NCBI GenBank assembly: GCA_038125725.1
Contig: JAYPEK010000004.1
Span: 79,722-143,721 of the forward strand
DNA length: 64,000 bases
Source of the DNA: TMED8 sp038125725
GTDB taxonomy: Bacteria; Pseudomonadota; Alphaproteobacteria; Rhodospirillales; Casp-alpha2
Direction: 5' to 3'
The notes beneath the pieces are model-generated. The model ran no database searches, had not been told where the DNA came from, and saw nothing but the letters and a program-made list of their open reading frames with translations. The first letter of the stretch is position 1. Each line of letters begins with the position of its first letter. Positions 9,494-17,161 of this stretch are shown here, in pieces. A program made the position numbers and the translations under genes.

Positions 9494-10939
9494 TTAGGCG
9501 ACTTGCCGAATCTTTTTCTTCGCTTCGCTACCGGCCTTGACGTCGCGGGCATTGCCATGACGGAAACCGCGGAAGTTGGCGTCGCGCTCGTCGTAAAGTC
9601 GCTCGACCTGTGCCAACTGGTTTTCCATTTCCTTCATGTAATAGTTCTTGGTCAATTCGGAGTTCGCCCACTTGAGCGCGTCATAGAACTCGTCATCCGA
9701 AAGCTCGGTGAAGTTGGCGCACAGCAGATCCGAGTTCAGATGCTTGCGCTCGTAGAAGTCCTCCGGTCCCTCCAACAGGCCCTTGTTGATCGCGTCGTAG
9801 TAAAGAGGCGATCCGGGGTACGGGGTCACGGGCTTGATGGTGCGGCGCTGCGCCTGGTCATCGTACGCGATGAGGAAGTCCACCGCCTGTTTGAGGGTTT
9901 GGCGGTTGTCCCCGATGTTGCCGAACATCATGTTCAAGCCGGGCGAGATGCCGGCCTCAAGGGTCATTTCCACGCCCTTAATCACCTGGTCGGTGCGCAG
10001 GCCCTTTTTCATGTTCTTCAACACGGTGTTGTCCATCGCCTCGATGCCGTAGTTGATGAACACGCAACCGGCCTTGCGCATGCGCTCCAGCAGGTCGGGC
10101 TTGCAGTAATTGAGGCGGCCGTTGCAGTCCCAGCGGACGGGCAGGTTGGCTTTTTCGAACGCCGCGCAAATCTCCTCGGTCCTGGCGACCGAAGTCATCA
10201 GCAAATCGTCCATGAAGGAGAAGCGGGTGATGTTGTATTCCTTGTAGAGGAACTCGCATTCCTCAACCAGCGACTCGGCCGAGCGCGGACGGAAGCCGGT
10301 GTCCATGCGATAGCAGAAGGTGCATTTGAAGGTGCACCCGCGGCCCGACATCATCGGCAGGGAAAATTCGGTCGGCCCTTGATTTTCCAGCTTCATCAAG
10401 CGGTAGTACTCGATCGGGAACAGGTGATACGAGGGCCAGTTGATGGTGTCGATATCTTCGATCAGCGGATTGCGCGGCGTGACGACGAAATCCGGCCCGT
10501 CCCTGAAGGCAATGCCCTTGACGTCACGCAGGGGCGTTTTGTGCTCGATCGCGTCAAACAGCTGGACGGCCGACAACTCGCCTTCGCCAAGCACGATGGC
10601 GTCGGCGCCCGACACATCGAGGAAGAACTCCGGCTCCGGTGTCGGGCCGTATCCGCCCAGAACGTAAAACGGCCGGCGCTTCGAATCGTTGATCGCCTTC
10701 GACAGCCCCTTCAGCCGGCGGTACTGGTAGTACCCGGCGATCAGGCTGATGCAGACGACGTCGAACGGGTTTTCATCCAAGAATGTCCTGAGATGATCGT
10801 CAGGATAGTGATGCATATCCTGGCTGTAGACATGTACTTCATGGCCCATATCTTCCAGGACCCGGGAAATGTACCCCAGACCCATGGGAAAATTGTGCAT
10901 ATAGGCACCGTTATCATAGACGACGAGAAGTACGCGCAT
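9494..10939 (-). CDS. B12-binding-domain radical SAM protein
   Basis: 481 residues. An N-terminal cobalamin-binding-like Rossmann domain (about 1-150) precedes the radical SAM barrel. Cysteines 202, 206 and 209 form the CxxxCxxC iron-sulfur motif in SGRGCTFKCTFCYR. GIEAMDNTVLKNMKKGL and GLNMMFGNIGDN are later core motifs of this class. Such enzymes perform C-methylation, ring changes or C-C bond chemistry on unactivated carbons. A ribosome site AAAGAGG precedes the ATG. The gene is preceded by a 185-base gap with promoter-like and hairpin elements, the largest gap in the leftward block. Confidence 0.88.
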   Translation of the reverse strand: MRVLLVVYDNGAYMHNFPMGLGYISRVLEDMGHEVHVYSQDMHHYPDDHLRTFLDENPFDVVCISLIAGYYQYRRLKGLSKAINDSKRRPFYVLGGYGPTPEPEFFLDVSGADAIVLGEGELSAVQLFDAIEHKTPLRDVKGIAFRDGPDFVVTPRNPLIEDIDTINWPSYHLFPIEYYRLMKLENQGPTEFSLPMMSGRGCTFKCTFCYRMDTGFRPRSAESLVEECEFLYKEYNITRFSFMDDLLMTSVARTEEICAAFEKANLPVRWDCNGRLNYCKPDLLERMRKAGCVFINYGIEAMDNTVLKNMKKGLRTDQVIKGVEMTLEAGISPGLNMMFGNIGDNRQTLKQAVDFLIAYDDQAQRRTIKPVTPYPGSPLYYDAINKGLLEGPEDFYERKHLNSDLLCANFTELSDDEFYDALKWANSELTKNYYMKEMENQLAQVERLYDERDANFRGFRHGNARDVKAGSEAKKKIRQVA

Positions 10940-11010
10940 GGCTAGGACCTCTTTAGGAGTTGGCGTGACCGGGAAGGCAAAAGCAGATCAAACCCGACAC
11001 TCGTAGTAGG

Positions 11011-11038
11011 ATATAATTGAGACAATCGACTAAACAAC
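11011..11038 (-). promoter_or_regulatory. Possible internal promoter before the radical SAM gene
   Basis: On the minus strand TTGTTT (11038-11033) and TATATC (11016-11011) are 16 bases apart, in an AT-rich gap about 70 bases ahead of the ATG at 10939. The boxes are imperfect. It may let the last five genes be transcribed apart from the long operon. Confidence 0.3.
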
Positions 11039-11108
11039 CACAATAATAATATGTTTTAGCAACAGGCCGCAAAAAAACAAAATGCGTCTTTGGTCGCGCG
11101 GAACGTCA

Positions 11109-11126
11109 GAAGACCCTTGGGTCTTC
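11109..11126 (-). terminator. Perfect hairpin over the stop codon of the FkbM gene
   Basis: GAAGACCC and GGGTCTTC pair perfectly around a two-base centre (in practice a 7-bp stem with a four-base loop). A T-rich run (ATTTTGTTTTTTT on the minus strand) follows about 25 bases later rather than directly, so this is at best a weak terminator or pause site, or an RNA-processing signal within the long operon. Confidence 0.3.
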
Positions 11127-11976
11127 ATCCATCTTTATGGTGCCGATAGAAAATATAGTTGGCCATCTTTTCGGTGGCTAAATTAGAGAGTGCGTCGATC
11201 CGGTATTCTTTGAACCCATAGGATTCCATAAGACTGATGATTTGCTCGGTCAGCTCAGGAAAATCGATTTCGACGAGAACGGATTTAACCTTGGCGTCCG
11301 ATAAAACCCTACGGCCACCCTGGAGTATGTCCAGCTCGCCGCCATCAACGTCGATTTTCACGTAGTCCGGGACTTCGACACCAAAAAGGTTACTAAAATC
11401 ATCGATTGTCATGCATAGGACATCGATCTTGTTTGTGTCCGCCGGTACGTCTGATCCTATGAGAGTATTCCCGGAATAGCCGGATTCCATGTTCACGATT
11501 TTTAGGCTTTCGATTTTTGTATTATCCGAAAAAGCCATGCATAGGGCCTCGACCTGGTTTGTGAGATCGTTTCCGGCCAAATTGGATACGAGATCGTGGA
11601 ACGTCGTCGGAAGGGGCTCGAAGGCGAGGACCTTCGCTTTCCTGCGCGTGGCCGCCAGCAGGGTGTATGTGCCAATGTTGGCGCCGATGTCCCAAAAATT
11701 TGCTCCCTCATCGAAACTCAGAACCCAATTCGTTGTTCCAGGTTCTTTTGTCAGGATTTTCTTGGCGCGCCCGATGCTCCGGAAACTTAGGCCCCGGTAT
11801 CTGATGGTATGGCCGCCGCCCAGATCGATGGTCACCGGGTACATTAAAAAGTTGGCGAACGTAAAACGCAGCGCCTGGATACGGTCGATCAGCTTGCCGG
11901 TTTGATGCGAGATAATGGATATCGCTTTCGCGCCGTAAAGCCGGGGAGAGCGAATGACTTGAATAATCGACGCCAT
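11125..11976 (-). CDS. FkbM family methyltransferase
   Basis: 283 residues. The FkbM-type SAM domain starts with FWDIGANIGTYTLLAA near 94-109, continues with VLAFEPLPTTFHDLVSNL near 115-132, and has VDYVKIDVDGGELDILQGG near 203-221, the family hallmark. Such enzymes O-methylate sugars or polyketides. The N-terminal 80 residues are helical with a hydrophobic patch and no clear function. It lies 52 bases after the capsule-synthesis-like gene and before the 185-base gap; its stop codon is inside a perfect hairpin. Confidence 0.85.
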   Translation of the reverse strand: MASIIQVIRSPRLYGAKAISIISHQTGKLIDRIQALRFTFANFLMYPVTIDLGGGHTIRYRGLSFRSIGRAKKILTKEPGTTNWVLSFDEGANFWDIGANIGTYTLLAATRRKAKVLAFEPLPTTFHDLVSNLAGNDLTNQVEALCMAFSDNTKIESLKIVNMESGYSGNTLIGSDVPADTNKIDVLCMTIDDFSNLFGVEVPDYVKIDVDGGELDILQGGRRVLSDAKVKSVLVEIDFPELTEQIISLMESYGFKEYRIDALSNLATEKMANYIFYRHHKDG

Positions 11977-12028
11977 GGAATCAACTTGCGACTTATAAGT
12001 AATCGGTTGAGGCTGAGTAAGTTAGCAT

Positions 12029-13606
12029 TCAACTATGGGGTTGGGGAGTGGATTCACCCGTCAGCCGGACCAGTTCCGCTGCGATCCGCAAACCGTTCTC
12101 TTCAACCGAAAAGCCGGAAGCCTCGCCCCATGAGGGGAGGTTGTAGGCATTGATGCCGTATGATTCGAGAACGGAAAGATACGATCTCACCTTGTTCGCC
12201 TCGACGGCGTAACCGGTCTCGATCTGCTCCAATGCCGACGTGATCTGGTTGACGGTATGACATTGGAAAACGCCTTCGCAGTTCCGGTACCAGCTATAGC
12301 CGAACAGCAGCGCCGGCTTGCCGCGGAGAACAGCCTCCCACCCCGCGCTTCCGGAAATCGTGGCGACGGCCCGAGCATTGTCGATCAAGTCAAAGGAACC
12401 CATGTCCGGGCTGACCAGTGTAACCGCCGGGATCTTGGCAAGCGCCTCATAGTACGCCGGTGTTCTGTTCCGCTCGAATTGGCTGTGGCTCAGTAAGGAA
12501 GCGACATGTTCCTTTACGTAAAGCGACCAGCCATCAGGGATCAGAGCCGCGAGCGTCTCGACCATCAGATACTGATGTTGATATTCGCCCCCCTGCGGAT
12601 TGGCGGCTTGTTCAGGCTGGTGCTGTAGTGTGACGTAGATATAGGGACGGTTCAGATCGGGTTTGGCGGAAAGACGGGTGTAGGCCGCCAACAGGCGCTT
12701 CTTTTGCGCGCGGATATTCATCCGTGTCCTTACATACTCAAGGCGCGACATGCTTCTATCGGCCAGCGGCCGGCCCGGCAACTTGCCGACCGATAGCGGA
12801 ACGTTTCCGGCGATAATCCGACTAAACTGTATGGAGATTCGGCTCCAGAGGCCCCGAAGCTTGTTGCGTGCCTTGGTGGCGAGTGAGCTGCCGGCTTGGC
12901 TTGTGCCGGCGCCGCTGACATTGATGGCATTGACCAGTCCAATCGGCACCGCGTCCTTATAGTCTCCTTTGGCTTTGGCGATGACTTGCTCCATCCGTTG
13001 ACTGATCTCAACCTTCGCCGGCAATGGCTGCGCCAGGGCCTTGCTGTAGGCTTCAGCGATTTCGGTGGGGCCGGTATCTAGGTGCTCATAGGCATAAATC
13101 AGTCCGACAATATTGGTCTTCTCGAAAATGATGGTTTTCACGCCTTGCGCCCGGCAGATGTCATACAGCACGTAGTCGTAGATCACGTGCGGAATGGTCA
13201 AGAAAACAACGACGTCCGGCTTGATCTCTTCGACCACGCCAAGCCAGTACGCCAATAGGTGATGATAGAGCCGCAGCCGATCTCCGTAGGTGAATGTGCT
13301 GTCGTATAGATTGAGGCGGTCCGATTGGGCCAGGGCATGCCTTTCCGTAAACGCGTACCGTGCCAGGATTTCTGCATCCAAGGGGCAGGGCTTGAAGTCT
13401 ACGGGCTGTTCCGGAGGCAGCCCTCGTCTCGCCTTGCCGCTGACATGAAAAACACAATCTGGAAATTCTGCCATCACCTCTTCCTGAATTGCCGATCTGG
13501 CGATCCAGTAGCGGATGTCCCAGTTGTGGTCGTCGATCAGCTTCTTCGCCATGGGAATAGCGAACGGCTGTCCGAACTCAGACAGGATGGCTCGAAGCTT
13601 AGGCAT
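12029..13606 (-). CDS. Capsule/surface polysaccharide synthesis family protein (putative glycosyltransferase)
   Basis: 525 residues, GT-B-like architecture. The C-terminal half has YIYVTLQHQPEQAANPQGG near 343-361, then LYVKEH and DMGSFDLIDNARAVATISGSAGWEA, matching the capsule-synthesis family that includes KpsC/KpsS-like Kdo transferases and polysaccharide N-terminal-sugar transferases: a conserved His-Pro-type segment and a late donor-binding SGSxGWEA loop. A role in transferring an activated ulosonic sugar is attractive because a CMP-transferase gene lies directly upstream, overlapping by 8 bases. No membrane segment is seen, so it is probably cytoplasmic and peripheral. Confidence 0.7.
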   Translation of the reverse strand: MPKLRAILSEFGQPFAIPMAKKLIDDHNWDIRYWIARSAIQEEVMAEFPDCVFHVSGKARRGLPPEQPVDFKPCPLDAEILARYAFTERHALAQSDRLNLYDSTFTYGDRLRLYHHLLAYWLGVVEEIKPDVVVFLTIPHVIYDYVLYDICRAQGVKTIIFEKTNIVGLIYAYEHLDTGPTEIAEAYSKALAQPLPAKVEISQRMEQVIAKAKGDYKDAVPIGLVNAINVSGAGTSQAGSSLATKARNKLRGLWSRISIQFSRIIAGNVPLSVGKLPGRPLADRSMSRLEYVRTRMNIRAQKKRLLAAYTRLSAKPDLNRPYIYVTLQHQPEQAANPQGGEYQHQYLMVETLAALIPDGWSLYVKEHVASLLSHSQFERNRTPAYYEALAKIPAVTLVSPDMGSFDLIDNARAVATISGSAGWEAVLRGKPALLFGYSWYRNCEGVFQCHTVNQITSALEQIETGYAVEANKVRSYLSVLESYGINAYNLPSWGEASGFSVEENGLRIAAELVRLTGESTPQPHS

Positions 13607-14318
13607 TCAGGCCGGCTTCCTGATTATCCAAGAGGAACTCGACAAGCTTGAAATCGAATGTGGTGTCGATACTGACCATGGGTTCGGTAATGACGGCGCC
13701 GGCTTTCTCGCCTTTGATCGTCTTTTGGCCAACCAGGCATTCCCGCGTGAAGGCGTAACATGCGCCATTTCGGTGATAAACCGGCGAGAGCTGCTGGCGG
13801 GCGATGATCTCTTTTCCTTTTTGGTCGTAATAGTCCAGGTCGCTGGAAGCGGAAACCGTGAGTTGTTTCAGCGGATGCGCTTTCGAGTCAGTCTCCGAGA
13901 CGGTCCACACGGAATCGAATTTACCATCCAGCAGCTTCTCGATACTGGCTTCAATATGCCGCGGCTGACGGAGCGGCGAGGTCGGCTGCAGCATCAAGAT
14001 GATATCGTAGATGCACCCATCAAGCTCCTCGGCCTGCAGCAAGGCATGTTCAAGGACCGGAAAATCGGCGACCCGGTCACCTGAAAGCGCTTCGGGCCGC
14101 CGAAATGGCACGCTCAGACCGTAGGCTTCGGCAGCAGCGGCGATCTCGTCACTGTCGGTAGACACCACGGCGCGGTCGATAAAAGGGCAATCGCCGACAC
14201 AGCGGCCAACCCAGCCGACAAGCGGTATGTTTTTGATGGGCTGAATATTCTTCAGCGGAACACCTTTGCTGCCGCCGCGCGCGGGCACGACGGCAAGGAC
14301 TTTCTTATTGCGGTACAT
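13599..14318 (-). CDS. CMP-nonulosonate cytidylyltransferase (NeuA/PseF type)
   Basis: 239 residues, the normal size for this family. VLAVVPARGGSKGVPLKNI at the N-terminus is the CTP-binding loop, AVVSTDSDEIAAAA follows, and LMLQPTSPLRQPRHIEASI near 126-144 is the second conserved block of acylneuraminate cytidylyltransferases. It would couple CTP to a nonulosonic acid to give the CMP-sugar donor. Its 3' end overlaps the transferase gene at 12029 by 8 bases (ATGCCTAA), and a dehydrogenase, a radical SAM gene, a HAD phosphatase and a NeuB-cupin gene lie just upstream, so it is the likely activating step of that sub-pathway. Confidence 0.88.
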   Translation of the reverse strand: MYRNKKVLAVVPARGGSKGVPLKNIQPIKNIPLVGWVGRCVGDCPFIDRAVVSTDSDEIAAAAEAYGLSVPFRRPEALSGDRVADFPVLEHALLQAEELDGCIYDIILMLQPTSPLRQPRHIEASIEKLLDGKFDSVWTVSETDSKAHPLKQLTVSASSDLDYYDQKGKEIIARQQLSPVYHRNGACYAFTRECLVGQKTIKGEKAGAVITEPMVSIDTTFDFKLVEFLLDNQEAGLNA

Positions 14319-14334
14319 GAAAAGCGGTCTGGCT

Positions 14335-15303
14335 CTATTCGCCCGTGGGGGCAGGAAGGTTCAAGACAAATTCGGTGCTGTTCAGGCTGGCGCGCATCTC
14401 GTCCTCGGGAAACTCGCCGCCGCTATGCGCGGTGTCCAAAAAGTATGTAACCGCGCGGCGCAGCGATTCCTGATACATGTCCTCGGGTTGGTTCCTGTAG
14501 TCGCGCAAAATGGTTTCGGGCGGCGGGGCGAAATAACCCCGGTCGTCGAACGTATCCCTGGGGCTGAAACAGCTGAGAACCCCATCGCGGTATTCGATGC
14601 GGCCGTTGGTTCCCATAAGCTCGATCCGGGTTGTCAGCGGGCCAGCATAGGACGCGAAGACATGGGCGCAGGCCCCGTCTTCGAAGCTCAGGTCAACGGC
14701 GCAGGTATCGTATGCGGTTCCGTTGCCGGAGCGGTTGCTGGGGGTATAGCGCAGGTCCACGGGAGGCCCGAAAATATGGAAGGCCAGGTCAATCTGATGA
14801 ATGGCTTTGGTTTCGGTGACGCCATGCAGGTGTTGAGCTGCGTCGGCGCGCCAGGACGAAGGGTAATCGGCCTTGAAGGCCAGGCCCTGGGTCATGCTGG
14901 CAGTGAAATGGATGGGGTCGCCCAACCGGCCGTCGCGGCGGGCATCCTGCACGGCCTGGGCGAAACCGCTATGGCGATAGTTGAAGTTGACGAAGGTGCG
15001 TGACGCCTCGATCTGGAGCTTTTCCAAATCCTCTTTGCGGCTAACGACCGGCTTTTCACAAAAAACGTAGCCGCCGAAATCTTTCGAGAAGGCCGCAAGA
15101 TAGTCCGCATGCGTGTGGTTCGGCGAAGCGATCATCACCGCATCCAAATCCAGCAGCGCCCGGAAGTCGGAGGTGCCCTTTGGATGCGGCGGGACGTAAT
15201 TCGGGTGATACACGGCGGCGACTTCGGCCTGATCGGCGGCGGCGACCAGATCAAGCAGGCGCGCGGCGTGGTTCCGGTGCCCAATGATGCCAACGGAGAT
15301 CAT
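14335..15303 (-). CDS. Gfo/Idh/MocA family oxidoreductase
   Basis: 322 residues. ISVGIIGHRNHAARLL is the N-terminal Rossmann NAD(P) site, though the second glycine of GxGxxG is replaced by His-Arg. AVMIASPNHTHADYL near 56-70 and YVFCEKPVVSRKEDLE near 78-93 (EKP motif) are standard. A C-terminal alpha/beta domain follows. These enzymes oxidise or reduce sugar hydroxyls, often on nucleotide sugars. It is one of three in the block. It lies between the NeuA-type gene and a radical SAM gene and probably alters the nonulosonic acid or its precursor. Confidence 0.85.
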   Translation of the reverse strand: MISVGIIGHRNHAARLLDLVAAADQAEVAAVYHPNYVPPHPKGTSDFRALLDLDAVMIASPNHTHADYLAAFSKDFGGYVFCEKPVVSRKEDLEKLQIEASRTFVNFNYRHSGFAQAVQDARRDGRLGDPIHFTASMTQGLAFKADYPSSWRADAAQHLHGVTETKAIHQIDLAFHIFGPPVDLRYTPSNRSGNGTAYDTCAVDLSFEDGACAHVFASYAGPLTTRIELMGTNGRIEYRDGVLSCFSPRDTFDDRGYFAPPPETILRDYRNQPEDMYQESLRRAVTYFLDTAHSGGEFPEDEMRASLNSTEFVLNLPAPTGE

Positions 15304-15318
15304 GGCCAGATATGCAGT

Positions 15319-16482
15319 TTACTCGAAACTCAGGTTGCAGCGGTCGCACGGGAAGTGCTCGGTTCGCCGTCCCTCCAAATGGTCGGCGCGGAGTTTGGTC
15401 AGTGCTTCGCCATGCCAAATATCATGGATGCTCTGTTCGCGAACGCTGCCCGGGGACAAGTGACTTTTGTAGTCGGGATCACAAGGGTTGGTCGAGCCAT
15501 CGAACCAGATATACATCCGCTCCCACAGGAACCAGCAGGGAGAGGTAAGTTCCAGGTTCGGCTCGTTAGCGTAAGTGTCCCAGCGCTCCATGGCATCCTT
15601 CATGCCGACCTCATCGACAATCTCGCCCCAGAACGCCTTGAAACCGGCCGGATCCTGGTCTTCCCTGAATTTGACGCCGGAGATCCGGGTCGCCAGGTTC
15701 GACGATGGGTAGAACTCCTCGCGGACGCGGTGGAACATGCGAATATTGTTCTCCACGTCCTCGAATTTTCCCCGGACGCGGATGTCTTCGTAGACGTTCT
15801 TTGTGTGCGCATCGACGGACAGCACCAACATATTCACGCCGGTCTCCAAAATCTGGTGGCACAGTTCTTCCGTCAGTTTTGTCGCATTGGTCGTCAGTTT
15901 CACCTCAATGAACTTTCCGGCCAGGTATTCGAGCATTTCACCCAGTTGCGGGTGCAACGTCGGCTCGCCGCGCGAAGCCAGGGTCACGGCTTGGGTGCCG
16001 CCGCTGACCGCCTGATCGACGACTTCGCGGAACAGTCCCATATCCATGAGGCCCATATAGGGTTTGCGCGTGAAGGATTTGTCGACCTGGAAACACATCA
16101 CGCATCTGAGGTTGCAGGTCGAAGCAGGCTCGATCAGCAGATAGACGGGAAAATCGGAAACGATTTTCTTTCGGGGAAACAGCGTGAACTTGTAGCGGTA
16201 AATGATGTAATCGAGCCAAGTCTCTTGACCGTGGCCATCTATGTAATGGGCCTCTTGCGGCGTCCACGAGAAAGGCATCGCCCCCTTGTCGCGGAGCGTC
16301 GAACAAATATCCTGAAGGATTTCCGAATCTTGCTTGCTGAGCGTACGCCCCTTCGCCAAACCCTCGACGAAATTCGGATCCTTTAGCAAGCCAAGTTCGG
16401 CTGAACTGAGGAAGGTAAAGGTTCCGACCCGGTTTTGCTCGTGGTCGAGGTTTTGCACTTCGGTTTTAGCTTGGTCACTCAT
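15319..16482 (-). CDS. Radical SAM/SPASM domain protein
   Basis: 387 residues from ATG at 16482, chosen because GGAAG stands just upstream and the start overlaps the preceding stop by 8 bases (ATGAGTGA); a longer frame to 16524 is open. Cysteines 123, 127 and 130 in TCNLRCVMCF form the radical SAM cluster site. ASRGEPTLHPQLGEML follows. The C-terminus has Cys-rich SPASM-like segments (SPCWFLW, NPCDPDY and a final CDRC) that should hold auxiliary iron-sulfur clusters. SPASM enzymes oxidise alcohols or modify peptides; in sugar loci, dehydrogenation or epimerisation of a sugar is plausible. Confidence 0.85.
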   Translation of the reverse strand: MSDQAKTEVQNLDHEQNRVGTFTFLSSAELGLLKDPNFVEGLAKGRTLSKQDSEILQDICSTLRDKGAMPFSWTPQEAHYIDGHGQETWLDYIIYRYKFTLFPRKKIVSDFPVYLLIEPASTCNLRCVMCFQVDKSFTRKPYMGLMDMGLFREVVDQAVSGGTQAVTLASRGEPTLHPQLGEMLEYLAGKFIEVKLTTNATKLTEELCHQILETGVNMLVLSVDAHTKNVYEDIRVRGKFEDVENNIRMFHRVREEFYPSSNLATRISGVKFREDQDPAGFKAFWGEIVDEVGMKDAMERWDTYANEPNLELTSPCWFLWERMYIWFDGSTNPCDPDYKSHLSPGSVREQSIHDIWHGEALTKLRADHLEGRRTEHFPCDRCNLSFE

Positions 16483-17161
16483 GGTTACTTCCAATTCGGG
16501 TAGAAACGTCCAGCCTTTGTTCAAGGGCGGCTGCCAATGATGTCAGGTCCGGGAAAATCAAATCCGGCATGACGGTAAAGGCGTTGGCTTGATTGCCTTT
16601 TTCAGATTCGATGCCGACGAAAAAGCAGCCGCACGCTGCCGCGGCATCCTGGTCATCTTTTCCGTCACCCACGACGACCACCCGATGCGCTTGAAAATCT
16701 CCTGCATCGATGACGTGCTTGAGGTTCGAAACCTTATCCGCGGGTCGACCAAGAACATCTTTGAAATAGCCCAACCAGTCGCGCATCCGCAAGATATCTT
16801 CGAGCGCCGTTCTGGGTGTCGCGGAATTGACGAATGCCGGAATTTTCCGGTCCATGAGCCATCTTAAAAGTGCCGTGGCGCCGGCAACCTCGGGACAGGC
16901 GGCGATCATGTCTCTGCAAATGTTGCCATAGTGCGCTGCCAGGTCTTCGGCGCCGATCGAAGTTTGGGACCCGACGGTCCGCATGGACGCCATGGCGTCA
17001 CAAATCGTGTAGCGGTCCGCATGCGGCGTCGCGGCGATGAACTGAAGAACCCGCGAATGCTCGACGCCGGCCATAGCGGCAACATCGCGCCACGCCTCGA
17101 ACTTGATCAAATTCGACTGAACGAGGGTGCCATCGAAGTCAAATACGGCGGCGTCGATCAT
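16475..17161 (-). CDS. HAD superfamily phosphatase
   Basis: 228 residues. FDFDGTLVQSN at residues 7-17 gives the nucleophile D8 and acid/base D10; FVNSATPRTALEDIL near 115-129 holds the Thr/Ser motif II; VVVVGDGKDDQDAAAACG near 175-192 is motif III. The cap is the alpha-helical type of phosphoglycolate-phosphatase-like HADs. It overlaps the NeuB-cupin gene by 4 bases (ATGA) and the radical SAM gene by 8. The obvious role is removal of phosphate from the 9-phosphate (or similar) ulosonic acid made by the upstream synthase; this is inference from context. Confidence 0.83.
   Translation of the reverse strand: MIDAAVFDFDGTLVQSNLIKFEAWRDVAAMAGVEHSRVLQFIAATPHADRYTICDAMASMRTVGSQTSIGAEDLAAHYGNICRDMIAACPEVAGATALLRWLMDRKIPAFVNSATPRTALEDILRMRDWLGYFKDVLGRPADKVSNLKHVIDAGDFQAHRVVVVGDGKDDQDAAAACGCFFVGIESEKGNQANAFTVMPDLIFPDLTSLAAALEQRLDVSTRIGSNHE

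Noticed and set aside
9520..9545. Second ops-like sequence (GGCCGGTAGCGAAG on the minus strand)
   Set aside because: It only partly matches ops and lies inside the coding region of the radical SAM gene.
9350..10945. Long open frame of 531 codons on the plus strand
   Set aside because: It is antisense to the B12 radical SAM gene, which has intact motifs; the frame has no recognisable domain.
15109..16386. Open frame of 425 codons on the plus strand
   Set aside because: It lies antisense to the SPASM radical SAM gene and has no family features.
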